DNA of 64,000 nucleotides from CADEFQ01 sp050185195 (GCA_050185195.1 JBFWZQ010000012.1:1-64000); one strand, 5' to 3'. Positions 1 through 9,108 are shown, counted from the first letter of the stretch. Program-made: numbers and translations. Notes: generated by a model not told the origin, from the sequence alone.

Positions 1-129
1 CCCGGTGGGGCTGCGAGCATGGGGCTCGGGGCGCCGGGCCAGTCGGGTGGGCGGGCGTGGCCGCGTCCGCGCGCTGGGCCCGCGCGCCCGCGTCTCGGGC
101 CCGTTGCCCTTAGCTACCCGCCATTAGCC

Positions 130-156
130 CGTCGCGCGCGCTACGCGCGCGCGACG
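130..156. repeat. GC-rich inverted repeat, 11-bp stem
   Basis: Positions 130-140 and 146-156 are perfect reverse complements with a 5-base loop, and most of the stem is alternating CG. It lies just downstream of the glutathione transferase stop codon. The centre contains GCGCTACGCGC, the same core found in the loop of the long inverted repeat at 20.1 kb. It could act as a 3' hairpin, but no T-run follows it. Bases 1-129 hold no gene that I can support. Confidence 0.5.
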
Positions 157-157
157 C

Positions 158-763
158 TCACCCCATCGGGGTCGCCACGAAAGAGGGTCGCGCCATCAGC
201 GCCCCCGCCAGCCGGCCGACGTTCGGATAACGACGGCGCCAGTCCCGCTCGGCAAAGCGGAACTCGAGGTAACCGACGCAGCAGGCAATGGCGACATCGG
301 CGAGCGTCAACGCATTCCCGACGCAGTGCGTGCGCCCCGCGAGCGCGGCCTCGAGGTGCGCGAGGCCGCGATGCGCCTTGCCGTACTGCCAGGCCGTCCA
401 TTCGGCGCTGCGCAGCGACTCGGGGCGCAGGGACTCGAGGCGCACGAGGACCACCGCATCGAGCACGCCGTCGGCGATCGCTTCGAACTGCCGGACGGCT
501 TCGCGTTGCGTGGCGTCCGCCGGCAGGAAACGTGGTGCAGGCGCGAGGCCGTCGAGGTATTCCGCGATGAGCGGCGAGTCGACGAGCCGGGAGCCGTCGT
601 CGCGCACCAGCACCGGGATCTTGCCGAGCGGGTTGACGGCCTGGACGGACTCGCTGTCGATCATCGGGCTCTGTGCGACGAATTCGTGCCCGATGCCCTT
701 CTCGAGGGCGACGATCCGCACCTTGCGCGTGTACGGGCTCGTGGCCGTGCCGATGATCTGCAT
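158..763 (-). CDS. Glutathione S-transferase family protein
   Basis: A 201-residue protein with the two-domain GST layout. The N-terminal thioredoxin-like half carries TSPYTRKVRI (about residues 8-17), with a possible catalytic Ser. It also has PLGKIPVLV with the cis-proline and DSPLIAEYLD, which contacts the gamma-glutamyl group of glutathione in this family. The rest is the helical C-terminal domain with the usual LTLADVAIA stretch. It follows the amidohydrolase gene on the same strand with an 11-base gap, so the two are probably co-transcribed. The substrate cannot be read from sequence; the neighbours suggest catabolism or detoxification of an imported organic compound. Confidence 0.9.
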   Translation of the reverse strand: MQIIGTATSPYTRKVRIVALEKGIGHEFVAQSPMIDSESVQAVNPLGKIPVLVRDDGSRLVDSPLIAEYLDGLAPAPRFLPADATQREAVRQFEAIADGVLDAVVLVRLESLRPESLRSAEWTAWQYGKAHRGLAHLEAALAGRTHCVGNALTLADVAIACCVGYLEFRFAERDWRRRYPNVGRLAGALMARPSFVATPMG

Positions 764-774
764 GCGCGGCGACT

Positions 775-1647
775 CTATTGCTGCAGGCCGTACACGCGCA
801 GCGCGTTGTCGCGCAGGAACTTGCGCAGCGGCTCGGGGCGCAGGCCGAGGCCGAGCACCTCATCCATGGTGCGCTTGAAGCCGAGCACCGGGAAATCGGT
901 GCCGAACAGCACCTTGTCCTGCCCGTAGGTGTTGATGTAATTGACGAAGTTCTGCGGCCAGAATTTCGGGCTGTGTGCGTCCGAGCCGATGTAGACGTTC
1001 GTGTGTTTCCACGCCATCGCGATCATCTCGTCGGTCCAGGGGATGCCCACGTGGATGCCGATGAGCTTGAGCTCGGGGAAGTCGCAGGCGATGCCGTCGA
1101 GCAGGATCGGCCGGCCGACGCTGCGCATCGGCTGGTCTTTCGCGTAGACCATCGATTGCCCGACCTGCATCTGGATCGGCACGCCGAGTTCGCAGCACTT
1201 GGCGTAGAACGGGTAGTACTTCGCGTGGTCGGGCGGCAGGTCGAACCAGTGCGGGTAGAGGTGGGCGCCGATGAATCCCATGTTCTTCACGGCATCCTCG
1301 AGCGCGCGTACGCCGTTCATGCCTTCGAACGGGTCGAGGCCCGCGAGGCCGTAGAAGCGGCCCGGGTACTTTTCGATGGCGCGCGCGACGACCTCGTAGG
1401 GCAGGTGAAAGGAGCCGGGCAGGCCCTTGCGCCCCGCCTTGGGTGCGAAGAGGAACGCGCGCTCGATGCCGGCTTCGGCCATCTGCGCCAGCATGTCGTC
1501 GAGCGACAGCCCCTGCATGTTCGCCTTCGACTTCATCTTGCCGGCGAAGAATTCCTCCTGCCAGCCGGGGCGGAACGAGAGCGCCTCCTGGGTCCAGATG
1601 CCGGCAACGATGTCGATGGCCTTTACCGGCGCGCCGCTCACGCTCAT
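775..1647 (-). CDS. Amidohydrolase family 2 (ACMSD-like) protein
   Basis: A 290-residue TIM-barrel protein of the amidohydrolase-2 type, to which ACMSD and other decarboxylases or hydrolases belong. Recognisable parts are GAHLYPHWFDLPP, LIGIHVGIPW, VYIGSDAHSP and FGTDFPVLG, the last carrying the conserved metal-site Asp. The usual N-terminal His-x-His pair is absent: the first strand reads AIDIVAGIWT. A subgroup with this layout seems to exist, from memory. The start at 1647 is the first ATG, with a GGAG about 10 bases upstream. It is divergent from the TonB receptor and upstream of the GST. The reaction is unknown; hydrolysis or decarboxylation of a cyclic carboxylate is the family expectation. 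Confidence 0.85.
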   Translation of the reverse strand: MSVSGAPVKAIDIVAGIWTQEALSFRPGWQEEFFAGKMKSKANMQGLSLDDMLAQMAEAGIERAFLFAPKAGRKGLPGSFHLPYEVVARAIEKYPGRFYGLAGLDPFEGMNGVRALEDAVKNMGFIGAHLYPHWFDLPPDHAKYYPFYAKCCELGVPIQMQVGQSMVYAKDQPMRSVGRPILLDGIACDFPELKLIGIHVGIPWTDEMIAMAWKHTNVYIGSDAHSPKFWPQNFVNYINTYGQDKVLFGTDFPVLGFKRTMDEVLGLGLRPEPLRKFLRDNALRVYGLQQ

Positions 1648-1793
1648 TCCACAAGCTCCGATCGGATAGGGAAAGCCGACAATGCTAACAGGCCGGACTG
1701 GTCATTGCCGCATGCCGTAGAGGGGAGCGGCCAGCTGTCGCACGGCGCGTTGCGGGATCGCTACAAACTGCGCAGCCGGATCGGCGGCGGCCG

Positions 1794-1842
1794 TTGTCCG
1801 GACAATATCGCTTGCGGGCGTGGTCAACTCGCGTGCTAGGAT
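1794..1842 (+). promoter_or_regulatory. Candidate operator palindrome and -10 before the TonB receptor
   Basis: TTGTCCGGACAA at 1794-1805 is a perfect 12-bp palindrome. About 30 bases further on, TGCTAGGAT at 1834-1842 looks like an extended -10 element, with TTGCGG at 1812-1817 as a weak -35. The receptor ATG is at 1920. A dimeric regulator bound to the palindrome could control the receptor, and perhaps the divergent amidohydrolase. No matching regulator gene is adjacent. Confidence 0.35.
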
Positions 1843-1919
1843 CGGCGCAGTCGGCGACCCACGGAGCGCATGAGGCGTTCCGACAACAGCGCCGGCCCGT
1901 ACCAGGGGGAAACTCGACG

Positions 1920-4457
1920 ATGTCCGCGCAACGTTTGATCGCGGCCGCCGTGGCTGCAGCCATCAGCGGCGTCGCCGCGCACGCGCAGGAGACCGGGGCC
2001 CAGTCCGGGATCGAAGAGGTCGTCGTCACGACGGCACGCCAGCGCGCCGAGGTGCTGCTCGACGTGCCGGCCACGGTCGATGCGTTCACGGCAAAGGACA
2101 TCAAGGCGGCGGGCATCGAGCGCCCGCAGGATTTCATCGCGATGACGCCGGGCCTGTCGCAGGTGCAGACCGCCGAAGTCGGCGACATCCAGGTCAACAT
2201 CCGCGGCATCAACACCGGCCGCGATACCGAAACGAACTTCGCGCTCGTGATCGACAGCGTGCTGCAAACGAACCCCGCCGCCCTCAACCAAGAGCTCAAC
2301 TCGGTTTCGCAGATCGAGGTGCTGAAGGGTCCGCAGGGCGCCGTATACGGGCGCAACGCGGTCGCCGGCGCGATCATCCTTTCCACGCGCAAGCCGACCG
2401 ACGAGTTCGAGCTGGACATCGCCGCAGGTGCCGGCAGCGATGCCAGCTACAAGGCGAATTTCTGGGCGGGCGGGGCGCTGTCCGATGCCGTGAAGGGCAG
2501 CCTCTCGGGCTACTACCGCACGACCGACGGCCAGTGGGACAACAAGGTCATCGGCTGCGACGACTGCGTGGACTACTACGAGGAAACCGGCTTCCAGGGG
2601 CGCCTCATGTTCGAGGCGGGCGGCGGCAAGTTCGACCTCAAGGCGAAATACTCGACGATCGAAGCGGGTGCCATCAACTTCAACGCCGCCCTCGCGCTCG
2701 CGGATGCCGCCGCGGGGCTCAACGCGCCGATCTTCCAGGAAGATCCGAATGCACACCGGTTCCAGTACCTGAACAACGTGAAGCCGGTGAACGACCAGGA
2801 GAACATCAACCTGTCGCTGAAGGGCGAGTGGGGCGTCGGCGCCAATACGCTCACGGGTTACGTGGCCTGGAACAAGCAGGAAAACAACTTCGTCACCGAC
2901 GGCACGAGCGCCGCGTTCAACCTCTACAGCACCACGTCCTCGTGCATCGCCTCGAATGACGCGCGCATGGCGGACACGCCGCTGCCGGCGCCGTTCTTCT
3001 ACGCCCCGAGCGGCGGCTTCGTGACGAGTTTCCTGCCGCCCTACAGCCCGACCACCTGTGACGGCTACCAGTACCAGCAGCGCGACCAGGAAGACCTGAG
3101 CGCCGAACTGCGCTTCTCTTCGCCCGGAGACCAGCGCCTGCGCTGGAGCGGCGGTGTGTACGCCGCCGACATCGATCGCCATGTGGTCGTCTCGCAGGGT
3201 TCCGACGTCGGCGCGGGCGTCTTCCTGCACCAGGCCTTCGTGCCGACGAGCGGGCCGAACCCCACGGATCTCCTGTACGACGACGACTTCAAGAGCAAGG
3301 TGCTCGCGGGCTTCGGCCAGTTCGCCTACGACATCACCGATGGCGTCGAGGTGTCGCTCGCCGCGCGCTACGACCAGGAGAAGCGCGACGTCGGCAACAA
3401 CGTGCCCACCGGCGCGGGCGCCCTGGCACAGACGCCGGGTTTTGCCGCCGCATTCAACCCGGGCGGTGCGCCGTTCATCAATCCGGCCTATACGGCGAAC
3501 CCGGCGCTCGCGGCGAGCGGTATTCCGGATCGCGACAAGACCTTCAGCCAGTTCCAGCCGAAGCTGTCGGTCAACTGGCGCGTCACCGACCACTGGTCGC
3601 TGTTCGGCTCGTACGGCTACGGGTTCCGTTCCGGCGGGTTCAATTCGACCGGCAGCGCCGCGACGATCCAGCAGGCCTACGGTGGCCTGTGCCTCGGGCC
3701 CTCGTTCGCGCTGCCCACCTGCACGCCGACGTCGGTGCACAACGTGACGAATATCCGCGACGACTACGACAAGGAAGTGTCGAAGGCCGCCGAGATCGGT
3801 TTCAAGGCCGAGCTCCTCGACCGGCGGCTCACGCTGAATGGCGCGCTGTTCCACACCAAGGTCGACGACATGCTGTTCTTCGACTTCCTGGCAGGTCCCT
3901 TCGGGCTGCTGCGCGTCGTCTCGAACATCGACGAGGTGACGATCCAGGGCGCCGAGTTCGATGCACGCTGGCGCCTGAACGACTACGTGACGGTGTTCGG
4001 CGGCATCGGCGTGGTCGACGGCGAGATCGATCGCTATGACAGCCGGCCGTATACCAAGGGCAACGCACTGCCCTATGCACCGAAGTACACCGGCAACGCA
4101 GGCGTGGAGCTGACCGTGCCGATGGGCGGCAACGGCCTCGAGCTGCTCGCACGCGTCGACATGAGCGCGCTCGGGGAAACCTGGTTCCACCCGGTGCAGG
4201 ACAACCGCATCCCGAACCTGTTCACGGGATTCGGCTTCGGCCAGGGCGAGTTCTCGAAGATGAAGCGCGATGCGTACGAGATCTTCAATGCCCGCCTGAC
4301 GCTGCGCCAGGATCGCTGGGGCGTGACGGGCTGGGTGCGCAATCTCGCCGACGAGGACTATCTCGCCGAGGTGATCGTGGCGCCCGAGTTCGGCGGTGCG
4401 TTCATCCACGACGCGCCGGGCCGCTCGTATGGCATCGACGTGAACTACCGCTTCTGA
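1920..4457 (+). CDS. TonB-dependent outer-membrane receptor
   Basis: An 845-residue receptor that imports a bound ligand across the outer membrane using TonB energy. From ATG 1920, preceded by AGGGGGA, there is a signal peptide ending near AHAQ (residue ~23). A plug domain follows, with EEVVVTTARQ, VPATVDAFTA, DIQVNIRGINT and a KGPQGAVYGRNAVAGAI segment, then a long 22-strand-type barrel ending GIDVNYRF with terminal Phe. The frame stays open upstream of 1920, but the signal peptide decides the start. It resembles receptors of sphingomonads and steroidobacters rather than classic siderophore receptors. With the divergent amidohydrolase and GST it may import an organic substrate, which I cannot identify. 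Confidence 0.93.
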   Translation: MSAQRLIAAAVAAAISGVAAHAQETGAQSGIEEVVVTTARQRAEVLLDVPATVDAFTAKDIKAAGIERPQDFIAMTPGLSQVQTAEVGDIQVNIRGINTGRDTETNFALVIDSVLQTNPAALNQELNSVSQIEVLKGPQGAVYGRNAVAGAIILSTRKPTDEFELDIAAGAGSDASYKANFWAGGALSDAVKGSLSGYYRTTDGQWDNKVIGCDDCVDYYEETGFQGRLMFEAGGGKFDLKAKYSTIEAGAINFNAALALADAAAGLNAPIFQEDPNAHRFQYLNNVKPVNDQENINLSLKGEWGVGANTLTGYVAWNKQENNFVTDGTSAAFNLYSTTSSCIASNDARMADTPLPAPFFYAPSGGFVTSFLPPYSPTTCDGYQYQQRDQEDLSAELRFSSPGDQRLRWSGGVYAADIDRHVVVSQGSDVGAGVFLHQAFVPTSGPNPTDLLYDDDFKSKVLAGFGQFAYDITDGVEVSLAARYDQEKRDVGNNVPTGAGALAQTPGFAAAFNPGGAPFINPAYTANPALAASGIPDRDKTFSQFQPKLSVNWRVTDHWSLFGSYGYGFRSGGFNSTGSAATIQQAYGGLCLGPSFALPTCTPTSVHNVTNIRDDYDKEVSKAAEIGFKAELLDRRLTLNGALFHTKVDDMLFFDFLAGPFGLLRVVSNIDEVTIQGAEFDARWRLNDYVTVFGGIGVVDGEIDRYDSRPYTKGNALPYAPKYTGNAGVELTVPMGGNGLELLARVDMSALGETWFHPVQDNRIPNLFTGFGFGQGEFSKMKRDAYEIFNARLTLRQDRWGVTGWVRNLADEDYLAEVIVAPEFGGAFIHDAPGRSYGIDVNYRF

Positions 4458-4464
4458 GGAGGCC

Positions 4465-4542
4465 GTGGTGCCGGGTTTTCGGTTATTCGGTTATTGGCGC
4501 TGTANNNNNNNNNNAACCGAATAACCGAAAACCCGGCACCAC
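4465..4542. repeat. Long inverted repeat, copy A (assembly gap in its loop)
   Basis: The arms 4465-4492 and 4515-4542 are perfect 28-base reverse complements. They contain the core GGTGCCGGGTTTTCGGT, which recurs in both arms of the repeat at 20116-20190. Between the arms are ATTGGCGCTGTA and ten N. It lies directly 3' of the TonB receptor and 5' of ppc. It could form a strong hairpin and act as a terminator or as a REP/REPIN-like mobile palindrome. I see no transposase in the window. Confidence 0.85.
4505..4514. other. Assembly gap (10 N)
   Basis: Ten N bases sit near the tip of the long inverted repeat. By comparison with the copy at 20.1 kb, the missing bases should complete the right arm after GGCGCT. 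The gap size is probably nominal, and the palindrome itself is the likely cause of the assembly break. Confidence 0.95.
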
Positions 4543-4567
4543 TCGTCACCGGTTAGACTCGGCGGCC

Positions 4568-7294
4568 GTGAACCGCCATGACATCCAGTTTCCGGCCCGC
4601 CATGCCGCGCTGCGCGACGACGTGCACGCCCTGGGCGGCCTCGTGGGCGAGATCCTGCGCGAGCAGGGGGGCGATACCCTGCTCGATCTCGTCGAACGCG
4701 ATCGTGTGCTCGCGATCCAGCACCGCGCCGGCGATGCGTCGGCCGGTGAGGAACTCGAAGTGCGGGTGCGGGGGCGTCCTCCCGCGATGGCGCGCGATCT
4801 CGTGCGCGCCTTCTCGGCGTGGTTCCAGGCGGTCAACCTCGCGGAGAAAGTGCACCGCATAAGGCGCCGCAAGGAGTACTTCCTCGCCGACAGCGGCCGT
4901 CCGCAGCCCGGGGGCGTCGAAGACGCCTTTGCGGCGCTCAAGGCGGGCGGTGCGACACTCGACGACGTGCTGGCCCTGCTCGCGAAGCTGCGCATCGAGC
5001 CGGTCTTCACCGCCCACCCGACCGAATCGACCCGCCGCACGATCCTGCGCAAGCAGCAGCGGGTCGCCGAGATGCTGCTCGACCGGCTCGATCCGACCCT
5101 GACGCCACAGGAAACACGCAGCCTCTGGGGCCGCGTGCGCACCGAGATGACGACGGGGTGGCAGACGGAAGACCACCCGCGCGACCGCCTCACCGTCGCC
5201 GACGAGCGCGAGCACGTGATGTTCTACATCGCGGAGGTGATCTACCGCGTCCTGCCGGCGTTCTACGACGAGATCGCGCTCGCGCTCGAGAAGCTCTACG
5301 GCGTGTCGGCCGAGTCCATCGACCTGCCGGTGCTGATCCGCTTCGGCAGCTGGGTCGGCGGCGACATGGACGGCAACCCCGACGTCAACGCCAAGACGAT
5401 CCGCGAGACCCTCGCGCGCCAGCACCAGGTGATCGTCAACGCGTATTTCGGCGAGTGCCAGCACCTCGCGCAGATCCTCTCGCAGAGCGCGAGCCGCATC
5501 GGGGTGAGCCCGGCGCTCGGCAAGCACATCGAGCGCTACATGGCGCTGGTGCCCGGCGCGCAGTCGGCGACGCCCGCGCGCCACGACCGCATGCCCTATC
5601 GCGTGTTCCTCGGGCAGGTCGGCGAGCGGCTGCGTGCCACCTACGACGGTCGCGCCAACGCCTACGAGAACCCGCGCCAGCTGCTCGACGACCTCGGCCT
5701 GATCGCCGGCAGCCTCGCGGCCAACAAGGGCCGCCATGCCGGCCTCTACCTCGTGCAACGCCTGATACGCCGGGTAGAGACGTTCGGCTTCCATTTCGCG
5801 ACGCTCGACGTACGCCAGCATGCCGACGTGCATCATCGGGTGCTGGCGCAGGGGCTCGACGATCCGCAGTGGCTCGCGCGGCCCGGCGCCGAACGCCACG
5901 ACCGCCTCGTCGAGGCGATCGAGCGCGACCTCGGCCCGCGGCGTGAACTTGACGCGCTCGGCAAGCGCACCGTCGCCGTGTTCGAGGCGATCATGCAGGC
6001 CCGGCACCGCTACGGCCGCGACGCGATCGGCTACTACATCGTGAGCGGTTGCCGCGCGGCCGACGACCTGCTGGCGCCGTTGCTGATCGCCCGCTGGGCG
6101 GAGGCCTACGACAAGGCGACGGGCGAGGTGGCGCTCGATCTCGCGCCACTCTTCGAGAGCATCGGGACGCTGGCGGGCTGCGGCGACGTGATGCGCCAGC
6201 TGCTCGCCGATCCGCTCTATTTCCGCCACCTCGAAGCGCGCGGCAGGCGCCAGTGCGTGATGGTGGGGTACTCCGACACGAACAAGGAGGGTGGGCTGTG
6301 CGCTTCGCGCGTGGCGGTGTATCGCGCCGAGCAGGTCCTGACCGCGACGCTCACGAGCGCCGAGGAACGGCACGTGGTCTTCCACGGGCGCGGCGGCAGC
6401 GTGGCCCGCGGCGGGGGCCGCATCGACGCGCTGGTGCGCGCGGCACCGCCCGAGTCGCTGAACGGCGTGCTGCGGCTCACCGAGCAGGGCGAGGTCATCA
6501 ACCAGAATTACGGCCTGCGGCCCATTGCGCTGCGTACGCTCGAGCGGGCGTTCAACGCCTTGGCGCTCGGCACCGCCGCGAGCCTGCGCGGCACGCCGGC
6601 GCGGGCCGCACCCGCGCACCTCGAGGCGGCGCAGGCGCTCGCCGACACGAGCCGCGAGGCGTACCGCGCGCTCGTCCACGAGGATCCGGGCTTCTTCGGG
6701 TATTTCGGCGCCGCGACGCCGATCGACGCCATCGAACGCATGCAGATCGGCTCGCGCCCGGCGTGGCGCGACGACGTGCATTGCCTCGATGCGCTGCGCG
6801 CCGTTCCCTGGGTGTTCGCCTGGACGCAGTCGCGTTGCATGCTGCCCGGCTGGTACGGCGCCGGTACCGGCCTCGCGGCCCTGATCGCCGCCTCCGGCGC
6901 GCAGTTCGTGCGCGAGGCCTGTGCGGAGTGGTTTTTCCTGGGCAACCTGATCGACGACGTCGAAACGATGCTCGCGCGCACGGATCTCGGCATCGCCCGG
7001 CGCTACAGCGGGCTCGCGAGCGCCCCGCAGGCGTATTTCGGCCGGATCGAAGCCGAGTACGCGCGCGCCTGCGAAGCGGTGCTCACGATCAAGGGCTACG
7101 GCGAGCTGCTCGACGGCGACCCGACGCTGCAGCGCTCGATCGGGTTGCGCAACCCCTATGTCGATCCGATGAACCTGATGCAGGTCGACCTGCTCGCACG
7201 CTGGCGGGCGACGAAGCGCCAGGATCGCGACCTGTTCGAGGCCCTGCTCGCGAGCATCAGCGGCATCGCGCAGGGCCTGCAGAGCACCGGCTAG
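4568..7294 (+). CDS. ppc: Phosphoenolpyruvate carboxylase
   Basis: A 908-residue PEP carboxylase, which adds bicarbonate to PEP to make oxaloacetate and replenish the TCA cycle. Family landmarks appear in order: FTAHPTES with the catalytic His (~151), GSWVGGDMDGNPDVN (~265), GYSDTNKEGG (~567), HGRGGSVARGGG (~605) and the C-terminal stretch ending GLQSTG, where most members end in NTG. Length is typical. The start is GTG 4568; no in-frame ATG lies close by. It ends in a 4-base CTAG overlap with the convergent response regulator gene. The long inverted repeat precedes it, so its promoter must lie within or beside that repeat, or transcription must read through. Confidence 0.97.
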   Translation: MNRHDIQFPARHAALRDDVHALGGLVGEILREQGGDTLLDLVERDRVLAIQHRAGDASAGEELEVRVRGRPPAMARDLVRAFSAWFQAVNLAEKVHRIRRRKEYFLADSGRPQPGGVEDAFAALKAGGATLDDVLALLAKLRIEPVFTAHPTESTRRTILRKQQRVAEMLLDRLDPTLTPQETRSLWGRVRTEMTTGWQTEDHPRDRLTVADEREHVMFYIAEVIYRVLPAFYDEIALALEKLYGVSAESIDLPVLIRFGSWVGGDMDGNPDVNAKTIRETLARQHQVIVNAYFGECQHLAQILSQSASRIGVSPALGKHIERYMALVPGAQSATPARHDRMPYRVFLGQVGERLRATYDGRANAYENPRQLLDDLGLIAGSLAANKGRHAGLYLVQRLIRRVETFGFHFATLDVRQHADVHHRVLAQGLDDPQWLARPGAERHDRLVEAIERDLGPRRELDALGKRTVAVFEAIMQARHRYGRDAIGYYIVSGCRAADDLLAPLLIARWAEAYDKATGEVALDLAPLFESIGTLAGCGDVMRQLLADPLYFRHLEARGRRQCVMVGYSDTNKEGGLCASRVAVYRAEQVLTATLTSAEERHVVFHGRGGSVARGGGRIDALVRAAPPESLNGVLRLTEQGEVINQNYGLRPIALRTLERAFNALALGTAASLRGTPARAAPAHLEAAQALADTSREAYRALVHEDPGFFGYFGAATPIDAIERMQIGSRPAWRDDVHCLDALRAVPWVFAWTQSRCMLPGWYGAGTGLAALIAASGAQFVREACAEWFFLGNLIDDVETMLARTDLGIARRYSGLASAPQAYFGRIEAEYARACEAVLTIKGYGELLDGDPTLQRSIGLRNPYVDPMNLMQVDLLARWRATKRQDRDLFEALLASISGIAQGLQSTG

Positions 7295-7905
7295 GACCGC
7301 TCGAGGTCGAGCACCATGCGCACGAGTTGCGCGAGCGAGGACGCGTCCATTTTCTCCATGACGCGCGCGCGGTGGATTTCGACCGTGCGCTGGCTCAGGC
7401 CGAGGTCGGCCGCGATCACCTTGTTCGCCTTGCCGACGACCACGAGGTCGAGCACGTCGCGCTCGCGCGGCGTGAGCGTGCCGAGGCGGTCGCGTGTGTC
7501 GCGTCGCGCGGTGAGCAGCGCGCGCATCTCCCCGTCGCGCGCGAGTGCCCGCTGCACGCGGGCAAGCAGGTCGTCGTCGCGAAACGGCTTCTGCAGGAAA
7601 TCGAACGCACCGGCCTGCATCGCCTCGACCGCCATCGGCACGTCGCCATGCCCCGTGATGAACACGATCGGGATCGTCGCGCCCAGCGCATTCAGGCGCT
7701 GCTGCAGCTCGAGCCCGCTCATGCCGGGCATGCGCACGTCGAGCACGAGGCAGCCGGGCCGCGCGATGTCGTATCCCGCGAGGAACTCGTCGGCGGAGGC
7801 GTGCATCACGGCGTCGAGGCCGTAGGACTTGAAGAGGAGCCGCAGCGAGCTTCGGACCGCGTCGTCATCATCGATGACGAATACCGTCGGGGTGCCGTTT
7901 TTCAT
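7291..7905 (-). CDS. FixJ-family response regulator
   Basis: A 204-residue two-component regulator. The receiver domain (1-120) has the acidic pocket IDDDD, the phospho-acceptor Asp56 in VLDVRMPG and the conserved Lys in FLQKPF. The C-terminal LuxR/FixJ helix-turn-helix (about 140-200) has LTPRERDVLDLVVVGKANKVIA and TVEIHRARVMEKM. It overlaps the stop of the kinase gene by four bases, so the two form a translationally coupled pair. The target genes are unknown; neither ppc nor the phospholipase gene shows an obvious site. Confidence 0.93.
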   Translation of the reverse strand: MKNGTPTVFVIDDDDAVRSSLRLLFKSYGLDAVMHASADEFLAGYDIARPGCLVLDVRMPGMSGLELQQRLNALGATIPIVFITGHGDVPMAVEAMQAGAFDFLQKPFRDDDLLARVQRALARDGEMRALLTARRDTRDRLGTLTPRERDVLDLVVVGKANKVIAADLGLSQRTVEIHRARVMEKMDASSLAQLVRMVLDLERS

Positions 7906-9023
7906 GAGAGTTCCGGTGCAATGGGCAGGGTGAAGGCGAAGCGCGCCCCGCGGGGCAGGACGGCCTCGTAGGAAAGCTGGCTGCGGTGCGCCTCGAGGAT
8001 CGAGCGGCTGATCGCAAGGCCGAGGCCGGTTCCCTCGGCCTTGGTCGTGAAGAACGGCTCGAAAACCCGGGCTTCGACCCCGGGCGCGAGGCCCGGGCCG
8101 TTGTCGGACACGCTGACCTCGACCTGGCCGGCCTCGCCGAGGGTGGTGCGGATCATGATTTCTCCCGCCGATTCGTCGGTGCTGATGAACGCCTCGGCGG
8201 CATTGTGCACGAGGTTCACGATCACCTGCTCGATCTGCACGCCGTCGACCAGCACCAGGGGCAGGCCGGGCGCGAGGTCGAGTCGCAGCGCGCTGCGCGA
8301 CGCCCGGGCATCCATCTCGAGCAGCGACAGCACGTCGCGTACCAGGTCGTTCGGCGCGAGCACCGTACGATGGGTTTCCCGGTGGCGGACCATGCCACGC
8401 AGCCGGTGGATGATTTCGCCTGCGCGCATGGCCTGCGCCGCGATTTCGCCGAGCGCCGCGATGATCTCGGGCTTGTCGGGGCGCGGCGCCGCGAGCAGGC
8501 GTTCGCAGGCCCGCGCGTAATTGGTGATGGCCGCGAGCGGCTGGTTCAGTTCGTGCGAGATGCCTGCGGCGATCTCGCCGAGCGTCGCGAGGCGGCTGAC
8601 TTCATCGAGGCGGGCCTGCGCGCGCCGCGCGGCTTCCTCGGCTTCCTTGCGCTCGGTGACATCGTGCAGGGTGCCGACGGCCCGCAGGTTGCCGCCGCCG
8701 GCCCGGGACAGCCGGTAGCGTGCCTCGATGTGGCGCACGACCCCATCGGCGCGGACGAACCGGTAGCTCAGCTCGAGCCGGCCGGTACCGCGGATCGCGC
8801 GCGACCACGCGATGAGGCAGCGGTCGCGGTCCTCGGGGTGCAGGCCCGAGAAAATCCGCACGTGGGAGGGCGGCTCCGTGGCGTCGATACCGAGCATCCG
8901 GTACACCTGGGGCGACCAGTAGTTCACGCCGTTGTCAGGCACGAAAAACTCGGTATTGCCGAGTTGCGCGATTTCCTGCGCTTCGCGCAGCAGGTCCTCT
9001 GCATCACCGGGAGTGGGGCTCAC
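7902..9023 (-). CDS. PAS-domain sensor histidine kinase
   Basis: A 373-residue kinase partner of the FixJ-type regulator. A PAS domain (about 20-125) ends in DVTERKEAEE. The HisKA region has GISHELNQPLAAI with phospho-acceptor His157. The ATPase domain shows NLVHNAAEAF, SDNGPGLAPG and FFTTKAEGTGLGLAISRS. There is no membrane segment, so it probably senses a cytoplasmic cue such as a ligand, redox state or oxygen. I see no clear haem-binding FixL signature. I chose GTG 9023; the frame remains open to 9155, but an earlier start would overlap the divergent phospholipase gene and the added residues look non-coding. Confidence 0.88.
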   Translation of the reverse strand: MSPTPGDAEDLLREAQEIAQLGNTEFFVPDNGVNYWSPQVYRMLGIDATEPPSHVRIFSGLHPEDRDRCLIAWSRAIRGTGRLELSYRFVRADGVVRHIEARYRLSRAGGGNLRAVGTLHDVTERKEAEEAARRAQARLDEVSRLATLGEIAAGISHELNQPLAAITNYARACERLLAAPRPDKPEIIAALGEIAAQAMRAGEIIHRLRGMVRHRETHRTVLAPNDLVRDVLSLLEMDARASRSALRLDLAPGLPLVLVDGVQIEQVIVNLVHNAAEAFISTDESAGEIMIRTTLGEAGQVEVSVSDNGPGLAPGVEARVFEPFFTTKAEGTGLGLAISRSILEAHRSQLSYEAVLPRGARFAFTLPIAPELS

Positions 9024-9108
9024 CCTGTCGAAACCTCGTGTGGAGTACGCTAGTGTGTCCGCCCACGAGGCGTGAGGGCAAATTCTTGCACGCGACCGGA
9101 TCGCGGCG

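Noticed and set aside
1836..4409. Long open frame antisense to the TonB receptor (about 857 codons)
   Set aside because: It mirrors the receptor's codons and is rich in Arg, His, Val and Glu with no family match. High GC leaves few stop codons in such antisense frames.
4553..6781. Long open frame antisense to ppc (about 742 codons)
   Set aside because: Composition is typical of a shadow of ppc; there is no domain and no ribosome site.
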